DNA of 37,504 nt from Nitrospira sp. (lineage in GTDB: Bacteria; Nitrospirota; Nitrospiria; Nitrospirales; Nitrospiraceae), in assembly GCA_019636835.1 (NCBI GenBank), contig JAHBWU010000037.1:1-37504 (forward strand), given 5' to 3'. Both the position numbers and the translations under genes were made by a program. Below the pieces are notes generated by a model. The model made no database searches. It was given only the letters and a program-made list of their open reading frames with translations, and had not been told where the DNA came from. Shown here piece by piece: positions 22,316 to 30,281 of this stretch (positions are counted from its first letter, which is position 1; each line of letters begins with the position of its first letter).

Positions 22316-23776
22316 TTGAACCAAATCCTCCCCCGCTTTGCCCACGGGCTGATCTCGTTGCTGCCGTTTCTTGCCGTTTTCGTGCTTTTGACCGGGTGTG
22401 GTCCTTCCGTTAATCGCTATCTCCTCATTGAACAAAGCCTCCTTGCCGGTGATCCGCAACGGGCTGCAGCGATCGTCGAGCAGACCGAGAAAGAGTATGG
22501 AGCAAAGCAGCGGCTACTGTATCAAATGGATCGGGGAATGGTGCTGCAGTTAGCGGGTCAATATCAGCAAAGCAGTGCGGTATTGGAACAAGCGGAAGAG
22601 GAGGTCGAGCGACTCTATACGAGGACCATCCGTTCGGAAACCGCTGCATTTCTCACCAACGACAATGCCTTGCCGTACGAAGGCGATGCCTACGAACACG
22701 TCATGATCAACGTGATCAAGGCTTTGAACTACGCGGTCCAGGGACAACTTCAGGAGGCATTGGTGGAAGCGCGACGCATCGACCATCGGTTGAATGTGCT
22801 CAGTGACAGAGTGAAGGATGCCGATAGGTACCGGAATGACGGGTTTGCGCGGTATTTGAGCGGGATCCTGTACGAAGCAACGGGTGATCTCAATAACGCG
22901 TTTATCGCCTATCGCAACGCATATGAAGCGTATGGATCGATGCAACGGTGGTCGAAGGTGTCTGCTCCTCCGTCCCTGCGCTCCGATCTCTTGCGCACAG
23001 CGGAGGCGCTCGGCTTGACAACTGAATTTGCCGAGTATCGACAGGCTTTCCCTGAGGTTCAATGGCAGCCCAGCTCATCCCAAGAGCAGCTCGCCCAAGT
23101 CGTGATGATCAGCTATAATGGCCGAGCTCCGCGCAAAGAGGATCTGTTCTTGGACTTGCCTATTAGTCTTGATGCTTTACAGTTAGTCTTGCTGAATAGG
23201 GGAGTCTTCCAGTCGCCCTATGGACGAGATCGCGTCGCGGACAGCGTCCTGTATGGGCTCAATGGAGAAGTGGTCCGCGTTGCGCTTCCTCGGTTAGTCG
23301 CGCAAAAGACGCGGGTGATATCTGAAAGTATGACGCTGACCGATTCGCTCGGCCATTCGGTGACTGTACGATCCGAGCCGGCGCAGAATATAACCGCCCT
23401 CGCAGAAAAAATCCTTTCGGAACGTCTCCCGTCGATCACCGTGAAAGCCGTAGCGCGAGCTGCGACGAAATTTGCGATGGCAGAAGGCATCACCAGAGGC
23501 GCGCAGCATGCGGCCGGAAGGGATGACGCTCCCTGGGTTGGACTGCTGGTCGCGTTGCTGACCCATGGGCTGGCTGTAGCTTCCGAAGAAGCCGACAAGC
23601 GAAGCTGGCAGACTTTGCCGGACGAAATTCACATAGCTCGGGCGTGGGTTCCGCCGGGTCAGTACCAAGTGTCTATTCGATTGCCTGGGCATGGGGGAAT
23701 TGAAGGGAAAGAGAGACAAACGATAGCGCTGACTGAAGGCCAGACGAGGTTCATCATCCAGCGTGTGATGCAATGA
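22316..23776 (+). CDS. COG3014-like envelope lipoprotein with helical repeats
   Basis: The product of about 486 residues has lipobox LLTGC (Cys 28 if started at TTG 22316), then tetratricopeptide-like helices with many Ala/Gln/Glu residues (QSLLAGDPQRAAAIVEQTEK, LLYQMDRGMVLQLAGQY, ALVEARRIDHRL, YLSGILYEATGDLNNAFIAY). The C-terminal half has a beta-rich part and a Gly-rich hydrophobic stretch (WVGLLVALLTHGLAVAS). This is the pattern of the uncharacterised COG3014 lipoproteins. The frame extends to ATG 22259, but that codon lies inside the repeat element and gives an over-long signal, so I prefer TTG 22316 despite a weak ribosome-binding site. The next gene overlaps the stop (ATGA). Confidence 0.83.
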   Translation: MNQILPRFAHGLISLLPFLAVFVLLTGCGPSVNRYLLIEQSLLAGDPQRAAAIVEQTEKEYGAKQRLLYQMDRGMVLQLAGQYQQSSAVLEQAEEEVERLYTRTIRSETAAFLTNDNALPYEGDAYEHVMINVIKALNYAVQGQLQEALVEARRIDHRLNVLSDRVKDADRYRNDGFARYLSGILYEATGDLNNAFIAYRNAYEAYGSMQRWSKVSAPPSLRSDLLRTAEALGLTTEFAEYRQAFPEVQWQPSSSQEQLAQVVMISYNGRAPRKEDLFLDLPISLDALQLVLLNRGVFQSPYGRDRVADSVLYGLNGEVVRVALPRLVAQKTRVISESMTLTDSLGHSVTVRSEPAQNITALAEKILSERLPSITVKAVARAATKFAMAEGITRGAQHAAGRDDAPWVGLLVALLTHGLAVASEEADKRSWQTLPDEIHIARAWVPPGQYQVSIRLPGHGGIEGKERQTIALTEGQTRFIIQRVMQ

Positions 23777-24912
23777 TGCGCGCCCACGGGGCTTCTTTCG
23801 GACAAGGCGGTGTGGTTTTCCTGTGCCTGTGGTTGATGCTGTCCACATCGACTGCCTGTACCTGGTTCACCGGAAAAGGGAAGCCGGGGTGGGTCGACGG
23901 CCGGAGCGTGGAATATCCATCGACTCAATACCTGACCGGGGTCGGCCAAGCAGACACTCGAAGCAATGCAGAGGATCAGGCGTATGCGGCCGTGGCTCGC
24001 ATCTTCAAGGCGGAAGTCGCGGCGCAAGCCAAGGACTGGGAGTCGTATTTGGTTGTTGAGAATCATGGTGTCACCAACGCTGAGCGGCGGCTCACGATCG
24101 ACAACGTAACGAAAGTATCGACCGACAAAGTGCTTGAAAACGTCAGGATCGCGGATGTGTGGTACGACTCGGACAGCCGGTTGTACTACGCTCTGGGCAT
24201 GATGAATCGTTCCCAGGCCGAAGCCGCGTTGATGGAGAAGGTATCGGCGTTGGATCGCTCGATCGAGACGGATGTCGCCGAATCGCGACAGGAGACCGAC
24301 AAGCTCGCCAAGGTTCGCGCCCTTCGGCGGGCCGGCAGAAATCTCCTTCTGCGCGAGGCATACAACACGGATTTGCGAGTGATTCGTCTCAGCGGGCAAG
24401 GTACCCCGTCCGCCTATCAGGTAAACGAATTGTCCGGTGAGTTGGAGCAATTCCTTGCTACGAATCTGGTGCTTGCGGTACAAGTGTCCGGTGACCATGC
24501 AGAACCGGTCGGACGTGCGCTGGCGGAAGGGCTTATCCGGGAAGGGCTTCACGTGACCACGAAGGCGGAAGGCGAAGAGGCTGGTGCTCCGGAATTGATT
24601 GTCCGCGGCACTGTCCGTCTGTTCCCCATTGAGGTGCGGGACCCGAATTTCAAGTACGTTCGGTGGTGTAGTGATTTCGAGATCGTGGAACCGGCGACGC
24701 AGCGGGTCGTTGGGGCTACGGCGCAGGGAGGGAGGGAAGGGCACCTGACGGAGCGTGAAGCAACGGCGAAGACGTTGCGCGTGATGCAACAAGAGTTGTC
24801 GTCGGATGTCGCGAAGGCGATTGCCGCCCATATCTTCGGAGAGGTCGCGTTGCCTGAGCCGGCCACGATGCGGGCGAGTTGCCCACGAGAAGAATCAGGG
24901 ATGAGACGGTAA
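23773..24912 (+). CDS. Second LPP20-like lipoprotein, long form
   Basis: The 379-residue protein begins with a signal segment and STAC (Cys 29), probably lipidated. The next part, KPGWVDGRSVEYPSTQYLTG, then VGQADTRSNAEDQAYAAVAR, is the LPP20 domain also found in FlgP-type proteins. The C-terminal half, with ELIVRGTVRLFPIEVRDPNF and YVRWCSDFEIVEPATQRVVG, resembles the LpoB/TolB-like fold that measures envelope features. Start ATG overlaps the preceding stop. In gammaproteobacteria, genes of the LpoB, COG3014 and LPP20 types also cluster, which suggests an ancient joint envelope role; that role is not defined. Confidence 0.82.
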   Translation: MMRAHGASFGQGGVVFLCLWLMLSTSTACTWFTGKGKPGWVDGRSVEYPSTQYLTGVGQADTRSNAEDQAYAAVARIFKAEVAAQAKDWESYLVVENHGVTNAERRLTIDNVTKVSTDKVLENVRIADVWYDSDSRLYYALGMMNRSQAEAALMEKVSALDRSIETDVAESRQETDKLAKVRALRRAGRNLLLREAYNTDLRVIRLSGQGTPSAYQVNELSGELEQFLATNLVLAVQVSGDHAEPVGRALAEGLIREGLHVTTKAEGEEAGAPELIVRGTVRLFPIEVRDPNFKYVRWCSDFEIVEPATQRVVGATAQGGREGHLTEREATAKTLRVMQQELSSDVAKAIAAHIFGEVALPEPATMRASCPREESGMRR

Positions 24913-24943
24913 ATGAACGTTCTTTCATGAGGAGGCATCAATC

Positions 24944-25213
24944 GTGAAAAAGACAGACGAACTATCCGTCAGCCGAGCTCCACGCAGTAGGGGACGGGGG
25001 TTGACCAAGGCAGGAGAAAAGGTTTCAAGCCGTCTGGCCAAGCGGCGATTGAACGATCGACTGAAGGAAGACACGTCGTCCTTCAATAGAGGGAGTCTCG
25101 CCGACACCTTGCGAAAAGAAGGATATGAAGAGGTGCCGCTCGATGAACTACAAGATCGGCTCTCCAAGCTCCAAGGGCCGCTCGCGGAAATCATTCTGAA
25201 GGGGAGGGTGTAA
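24944..25213 (+). CDS. Antitoxin of the PIN-domain pair
   Basis: The 89-residue, basic protein starts GTG 24944 after GAGGAGGC. Arg/Lys-rich residues dominate the first half (RAPRSRGRGLTKAGEKVSSR), and the second half is acidic and helical (DTLRKEGYEEVPLDELQDRL), as expected of a DNA-binding antitoxin with a toxin-wrapping tail. The toxin gene begins 4 bases after its stop. I do not recognise the family by name. Confidence 0.82.
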   Translation: MKKTDELSVSRAPRSRGRGLTKAGEKVSSRLAKRRLNDRLKEDTSSFNRGSLADTLRKEGYEEVPLDELQDRLSKLQGPLAEIILKGRV

Positions 25214-25217
25214 GGGG

Positions 25218-25661
25218 ATGCCATACTACTATTTCGACTCAACCGCACTCATTAAGCGCTACAGCATGGAGCGTGGCACGAGGATCGTGAATAAGTTGAT
25301 GGTGAAGCGTGGGAAGGTTGCGATCGTCCCGACATGGAGCGTCACGGACTTCTATTCGATTCTGTGCGCACGCGCTCAAGAGGGGCAGATTACGCGGGAT
25401 GATTGCTACTCAGTTCTCTATAAGTTCGAAATCGAATCCAAGCAGGGACTCTACCAATTTATCGCGCCGAAGATGGAAACCTATCTGGCCACTAAAGAAT
25501 TGGTCTTGGAATATCCGTTCCTACGATCGCCTCAGGTGATGCACCTCGCATTGGCATTGGAACTGAAACCGTTGCGATTGACCGTGGTCAGCGCGGATAC
25601 CCAGTTGTTGGCGGCGTCAAAAACTGCGGGACTGCATATCATTAATCCGGCGGAAGACTAG
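25218..25661 (+). CDS. vapC: VapC-type PIN-domain ribonuclease toxin
   Basis: The 147-residue PIN protein starts MPYYYFDSTALIKRY (first catalytic Asp ~7) and later shows SVTDFYSILCAR, LRSPQVMHLALALELKPLRL and the final acidic segment VVSADTQLLAASKTAGL. The usual PIN acidic residues are present. PIN toxins cut tRNA or rRNA in a metal-dependent manner. It is paired with the antitoxin gene just upstream and seems intact. Confidence 0.9.
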   Translation: MPYYYFDSTALIKRYSMERGTRIVNKLMVKRGKVAIVPTWSVTDFYSILCARAQEGQITRDDCYSVLYKFEIESKQGLYQFIAPKMETYLATKELVLEYPFLRSPQVMHLALALELKPLRLTVVSADTQLLAASKTAGLHIINPAED

Positions 25662-25690
25662 CGCTGCGAAGCGTTTCGGAATGAGGACGA

Positions 25691-26566
25691 TCATCCGGCT
25701 TTGATGTTGATTGATCGGCCGTGCGGTGTCTCTTCCGAGTCCTGTCGTAGCAATTCCAAGACGGCACGATTCCAACCGGCAGGGCCGATACCAGGCGCGC
25801 GGATGAGGTTCGGCAGGTTGATGTCAGGATCGTACGAGCCGTCCGGTTTTTGCACCAACACCGGATGATCGACCGTCAGTAAGAGAGGGAGATCGTTCAG
25901 GCTATCGCCGATGCCGACGGTTTCTATGTCGTCCGGCAGGTCGGCCAGTCGCCCTTGGCGTTTGTAGCAGCGGAGAAGAATTTCTGTCGCCCGGCCTTTA
26001 TCGTTGTTTCCCGTCAAGTGAAAGAAACGCCCACCCCTCGTCCAACTCAGACCTCGTGTCACGATCTGACGGCAGACTTCCTCGATCAACCTGGGAGGGC
26101 CGTTCACCAAAAACGGCTCATCGAATTCCCTCAGCATAGCCCGTAGCGCATCTTCTCGGGAAAGCCCTGTGTTCTCCATGACTTCGTCGACCGACAGATC
26201 GCCGAATCCTTGGAGCGGCGTACCCACTGCTTCTTCGATTTGCCGGAGTACATCCCGGAGGAGAGCATAGGGCGTACCAAGTTCGATGATATGGTAACTG
26301 GAGCGGCGTCGCGACCGCTCCAGGGGGAAGTCAAAGGTATTGAGGGGCACAAAAACCGCTGCGCCGTTCTCGACGATGAAGGGATGGTGGTGATCGAGAC
26401 GCTCTCGAAGCGGTTCGATTTCCGCGCGGGTCTTTCCCGAAACGAGAATGATCGGAATGTTCTCCAAACGAAGGGCTTCGAGCGCCGGCCTCGCCTCGTC
26501 AAAGGAATACGTGTCGTTGTCCAAAAGAGAGCCGTCCAAGTCTGTGAACAGTATATAGCGTGACAT
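25691..26566 (-). CDS. gpgP: Glucosyl/mannosyl-3-phosphoglycerate phosphatase (HAD)
   Basis: The 291-residue HAD phosphatase starts MSRYILFTDLDGSLLDN (catalytic Asp 9 and 11), with motif II ILVSGKTRAEIEPL and motif IV GIGDSLNDLPLL. Its cap domain carries VENGAAVFVPL and the rest of the MpgP type. ATG 26566 is the family start; the frame opens upstream, but those codons lie in the repeat element 26576-26684. MpgP-type enzymes dephosphorylate mannosyl- or glucosyl-3-phosphoglycerate; the GpgS-like synthase nearby favours the glucosyl substrate. It should make glucosylglycerate, a compatible solute. It is separated from the other three genes by the repeat, so a separate promoter is possible. Confidence 0.86.
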   Translation of the reverse strand: MSRYILFTDLDGSLLDNDTYSFDEARPALEALRLENIPIILVSGKTRAEIEPLRERLDHHHPFIVENGAAVFVPLNTFDFPLERSRRRSSYHIIELGTPYALLRDVLRQIEEAVGTPLQGFGDLSVDEVMENTGLSREDALRAMLREFDEPFLVNGPPRLIEEVCRQIVTRGLSWTRGGRFFHLTGNNDKGRATEILLRCYKRQGRLADLPDDIETVGIGDSLNDLPLLLTVDHPVLVQKPDGSYDPDINLPNLIRAPGIGPAGWNRAVLELLRQDSEETPHGRSINIKAG

Positions 26567-26575
26567 AGGTTTAGT

Positions 26576-26684
26576 AGGATGCTGAAAAAGTCCGCCACCG
26601 CTCCCTGCGGCCTTGCCCGTGGAGAGGCGCGTCTCAGCGCGCCGGGGTTGGGCGGGTGATATCAACGGTCTTTTTGAGCCTCCT
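26576..26684 (-). repeat. Dispersed terminal-inverted-repeat element, short copy C (~109 bp)
   Basis: It has the same ends as copy B: AGGATGCTGAAAAAGTCCGCC at one side and ACGGTCTTTTTGAGCCTCCT at the other, with a shorter, partly different interior. It lies between the channel-like gene and the phosphatase gene of the compatible-solute cluster. Confidence 0.75.
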
Positions 26685-26761
26685 AAAGTTATTCCGGTGT
26701 TAGCATGGTACGGACAATTCCAGTCATCTTGCTGGTATCCACCGAGTTTTGCCGCTGTCTG

Positions 26762-27469
26762 TTAGAGATGCCGTAGATCCTCATTGATCTGCGAACGGGA
26801 ATGTCCGGCCAGACGTCGCTCCAGGAAATCCTTCGCCAGATCCTTACCGCCCAACCCCAGCGCCAGTGCAGCGGCTAGGACGAGGCCTCCCCAGGTAATG
26901 CCGAATCCAACGACGACGATGTGCTGGGCAATCCCCAACTGTTCGAGCGCCATGGCCACCGTCAGGAGCTGAATGCCCCAACGTGTTCCGGCTGCGATCC
27001 AGCGGGCCGGAGGCAATCCCGCGTTCACGGCAGCGATGAGGACGGCCTGCGACACAAAATTCGAGACGAGATAACCGATGATCCCGATCACAGCCGCTGT
27101 GACTAAATGGGGGATGTACGACAAAAGCGATTGAGCTGCCTGATTGATCGGAGCCACATCGAGCGCGCCCAACGACGCCGTGGTGGCGAAGATCACGATC
27201 AACCAGTAAGTAATGCGACCGATGATGTAGGACGGATCGGCTTTGAGGCCTCCTCTCAGCAGGGCTGCTGCAATACCGATCCGATCGCAGAGTCGATCCA
27301 AACCGATGACGCGAAGCAACCGTTCCATCAAATGCCCCATGCCCCAGGCGGCGGCCAGACCAACCAGCAAAAGAATCATCATGGCCAACACATTGGGAAG
27401 AATGGCGAGGACGCGTTCACCGAGAGCAGCGACTGGTCCGAGTAGGGTATGTTCCCAGCTTGAAGTCAT
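26762..27469 (-). CDS. MscS-type transmembrane-helix protein (no beta domain)
   Basis: The 235-residue protein has about four to five hydrophobic segments with Gly/Ala-rich helices (MMILLLVGLAAAWGMG, AAVIGIIGYLVSNFVSQAVL, GGLVLAAALALGLGGKDLAK). The last resembles the pore helix of MscS-family mechanosensitive channels and the conserved-TM-helix repeat family. No cytoplasmic MscS beta domain follows. Its start overlaps the stop of the upstream glycosyltransferase (ATGA), tying a probable solute-release or pressure-sensing channel to compatible-solute synthesis (inference). Confidence 0.78.
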   Translation of the reverse strand: MTSSWEHTLLGPVAALGERVLAILPNVLAMMILLLVGLAAAWGMGHLMERLLRVIGLDRLCDRIGIAAALLRGGLKADPSYIIGRITYWLIVIFATTASLGALDVAPINQAAQSLLSYIPHLVTAAVIGIIGYLVSNFVSQAVLIAAVNAGLPPARWIAAGTRWGIQLLTVAMALEQLGIAQHIVVVGFGITWGGLVLAAALALGLGGKDLAKDFLERRLAGHSRSQINEDLRHL

Positions 27470-28791
27470 GGCTGGCTCCTTTCAGGCCTCGCGCGAGCAG
27501 CACCGATGACTTCGCGCGCGTCATGAGACTGAGGCCAACGTGCGACAAGATATTCTTTCTGCTTTTCGAACGTCCGGCAGAGCGCTTCGATCAGGTGCTC
27601 GGCTTCCGCCGAGGTCAACCCCTGGCTATCCAATACGAACGACGCGGTCTTCCCCAAATAGAGAGGGGTCAGAGCTTTCAGGAGATGTTCTTGTGGGAGG
27701 ACGCTCCGATGATGCGCGAGGGCGGCATCGTAAATAATTTGGGCCCATAGCGAATCGGGAATGCGGAAATCCTGTATAGGGACGTCCCGAAGACGAGACA
27801 GTTGATCCAGTGCGTCTTCAGAGAGAATGCGCGCCCAAATAGGATGCAGATCCGCAAGTCCGAGATGAAACAAGTCCACCATCCGTTCGACATTGACATT
27901 CACCGGCTCGACTCCCACCTCATACTGGAAGCCGAAGAGAGGCACCTTTCGCGAGTCTGTGACGGGGAGCCAGCCGGGGGCATGGGCTTCCATCAAGGCG
28001 AACAAGGCGCCCACCACCTGTCGCAACATGGAGGAGAGGTCGGCGGCAGGGTCCTTGGGATCATGAATCTTGGCACCGAGAAAACTCTGACACACCCTGG
28101 CCCCGCTCGTAATGGCTTCGGTTGTCATCCAAATGTCGATCCCGAAACGCGCCACATCGGACTCCCAAACATGCTTCTCGAGATAGTGTTGGGCCAGTTC
28201 TCCGGTAAATCCGAAATCTCCGCCGATCGGCTGACGGACCTCCTGCCCGTAGAGGGCTCGGGTAAGGGGATATGCGATGCTGTTGGTGATGGTCCCGTCG
28301 TACTTGTGGCGTCGATAGTAGGGGGCCACATAGTCGTAGCCTTCCTTGATGATCGGATGAAGGAGCAGTTCCATCCACTCGGGTGTGATGCTGCGGACGT
28401 CCGAATCGACGACGGCACAGGCTTTGACTTTGAGCCGCCGAGCGATTTCAAAAATCGTGCGAAATGCGCTGCCCTTGCCAGGAATACCGTGATAGGGCGT
28501 GACAATCCGGTGCAGCGTGCTCTGCCGATCACTGATAAAGAGGGGTTCCAGATCGACCATGGTATGGGCGACGATGGCGGGGGTGTCGTCGGTGGAACCG
28601 CCGTCGGCATTCACCAGGACGGCACGATGGCCGTGAAAGTATTTTGCCAGTCCGGCTCCGACGGCGCGAACGACATGTCCGACGGTCCCCGCATTATTGA
28701 AGCTGGGAATACCGACTAGAATGTCGGCGCTGCGCACTGCTCCCAGCAGCTCTTCGGTTTCAGGAGTGAGTGGGATCAAGCCGGTGTTCAT
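27466..28791 (-). CDS. Second GT-A glycosyltransferase of the compatible-solute cluster
   Basis: The 441-residue protein opens with ADILVGIPSFNNAGTVGHVV, NADGGSTDDTPA, GIPGKGSAFRTIF (a nucleotide-sugar-like loop) and VVDSDVRS (DxD ~129-131), then GGDFGFTGELAQHYL. This is a GT-A fold related to GT2/GT81 enzymes. A C-terminal helical extension follows. It overlaps gpgS upstream and the channel-like gene downstream. It may add a second sugar to glucosylglycerate or its phosphate, as in mannosylglucosylglycerate pathways, but specificity cannot be read from sequence. Confidence 0.82.
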   Translation of the reverse strand: MNTGLIPLTPETEELLGAVRSADILVGIPSFNNAGTVGHVVRAVGAGLAKYFHGHRAVLVNADGGSTDDTPAIVAHTMVDLEPLFISDRQSTLHRIVTPYHGIPGKGSAFRTIFEIARRLKVKACAVVDSDVRSITPEWMELLLHPIIKEGYDYVAPYYRRHKYDGTITNSIAYPLTRALYGQEVRQPIGGDFGFTGELAQHYLEKHVWESDVARFGIDIWMTTEAITSGARVCQSFLGAKIHDPKDPAADLSSMLRQVVGALFALMEAHAPGWLPVTDSRKVPLFGFQYEVGVEPVNVNVERMVDLFHLGLADLHPIWARILSEDALDQLSRLRDVPIQDFRIPDSLWAQIIYDAALAHHRSVLPQEHLLKALTPLYLGKTASFVLDSQGLTSAEAEHLIEALCRTFEKQKEYLVARWPQSHDAREVIGAARARPERSQP

Positions 28792-30032
28792 GAGACGGGT
28801 TGCCTGGTTTCCGCTGCCGGGTCCCAGGCATGGTCTTGTTCCACGGCGTCCATGAGTTGATGAAAAATATCGGGTACGGCGTGGGTGACGCGGCTCCAGT
28901 TCGAGATCATAGGGACGCCCAACGGGTCTCCGAGGAAACTGTCCGTCGCCAACATCATGCCGCGAAGAAACACTTCGACGGCACGCCGCTCTTCATGGCG
29001 GTCAAAACACAGACTATTGATCGCCGCGTCATTTTCGTACCGACTGATGGCCTCTTGCGCAGCCTGGAGATACGTGGCCCGCAGTGTCTTCAGTGTGCTT
29101 TCAGAGAGGACCAGCCCTTCGTTCGCCAGGTTGCGGAACATCGATTTCGTGATATCGACGCACATTTTCAACAAGCCTGCATCAGGATTGTGCGTCGACA
29201 GCGGTTGATGCTTGTGCTCATACGCATCGGCGATATCCGCCTGGCAGATCCGCCGGAGTGCACAATTGCGGTACACCTCGGCCAGCATACCGATTTCCAG
29301 CCCCCAGTCGCCGGGAACACGGGTGATCCAAGCCAGATCCCGCACCATCGCGAATTCACCGGCAAGCGGGTACCGAAAACTGTCCAGAAACGAGAGTAAG
29401 GGATGCGTCCCGACCAGCAATTGCAGGCTGCGGATCAGCGGAGTGATGAAGAGGCGCGTCACACGTCCGTGCATGCGGTCCGTCACGCGGCTGTAGTAGC
29501 CCTTACAAAATTCGTAGGCAAGATTCGGATTGGCGATCGGATAACAGAGGCGAGCGAGGTACTGGCGGTCGTAACTCACGATGTCGCAGTCATGAAGGGC
29601 GATCACCTGGCTCTGACCTCGGGCCAACACATAGCCGTAGGCCGTCCAACAGCCGCGTCCTTTGCCCTGGAGCCCGATATCGATCTCGTGCGAGACGAGG
29701 GTGTTCAAGAGTGCTTGGATCCGGGCGCCATCGTTCCAGATCAGGCGGACTCGTTGAGGGAGCTGGGAAAAAAATTGCTTGGCCAGTCTGAATTCCAAGG
29801 CGGAGGCTTGATCCAAGGAGATGACGATTTCATTGATATATCGAACTTCGCTGAGAATCCCGACGATTCGCTTGAGAGCTGGCCGCTCCAACTCCGCATA
29901 GAGCGATGGGAGAACTAAGGCAATCGGAGTCGTCCTCGCATACCGTTCGAGTTCCTCCTCAAGCTGCTCGATATTGGACTGGCCGAGACGGTGGAGAACG
30001 GTCACGACACCATTTTGATAGAAATCAGACAC
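28788..30032 (-). CDS. gpgS: Glucosyl-3-phosphoglycerate synthase (GT81, GpgS-type)
   Basis: The 414-residue protein joins NDP-glucose and 3-phosphoglycerate to glucosyl-3-phosphoglycerate. Evidence: ALVLPSLYAE, the loop GKGRG (123-127), the metal-binding HDCDIVSY (Asp 148 and 150), LAYEFCKGYYSRVTDRMHGR, FRYPLAGEFAMVRDLAWIT and DWGLEIGML, typical of GT81 proteins. Length matches bacterial GpgS enzymes. GTG 30032 follows AGAGGAA. It is the first gene of an overlapping run with the second glycosyltransferase and the channel-like protein. The phosphatase gene completes the two-step glucosylglycerate route. Confidence 0.88.
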   Translation of the reverse strand: MSDFYQNGVVTVLHRLGQSNIEQLEEELERYARTTPIALVLPSLYAELERPALKRIVGILSEVRYINEIVISLDQASALEFRLAKQFFSQLPQRVRLIWNDGARIQALLNTLVSHEIDIGLQGKGRGCWTAYGYVLARGQSQVIALHDCDIVSYDRQYLARLCYPIANPNLAYEFCKGYYSRVTDRMHGRVTRLFITPLIRSLQLLVGTHPLLSFLDSFRYPLAGEFAMVRDLAWITRVPGDWGLEIGMLAEVYRNCALRRICQADIADAYEHKHQPLSTHNPDAGLLKMCVDITKSMFRNLANEGLVLSESTLKTLRATYLQAAQEAISRYENDAAINSLCFDRHEERRAVEVFLRGMMLATDSFLGDPLGVPMISNWSRVTHAVPDIFHQLMDAVEQDHAWDPAAETRQPVS

Positions 30033-30281
30033 GATATTCCTCTTTGCGGATCCCTGATTATTGCTGAAAGCCGGTCTCGCGTAAAGTACAGATAGATGAG
30101 CAGAGCCGGATTATACCTCGACTAGGCCAAACACCAATAGAGGAAAGAGTGCAGGGAGTATACCATCGCTCACCAGTGGTAAGAACCCTAGGCGTATCGC
30201 TTCACACGTGATTTTCCGAGAAGCTAGTGGAAATATCTTATGGAGATGTAGGGGAAAGCAGGCAAGGGTGGAGGGTTTTCC
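30033..30281. other. Intergenic region upstream of gpgS
   Basis: A 249-base stretch between the gpgS start and the stop of the ThDP enzyme gene. I find no small gene, tRNA or repeat. It should hold the gpgS promoter and the terminator of the ThDP gene, but no clear boxes or T-tailed hairpin can be picked out. Confidence 0.4.

Noticed and set aside
27802..28719. A 305-codon + strand frame opposite the second glycosyltransferase
   Set aside because: It is antisense to a clear GT-A enzyme and has no recognisable family.
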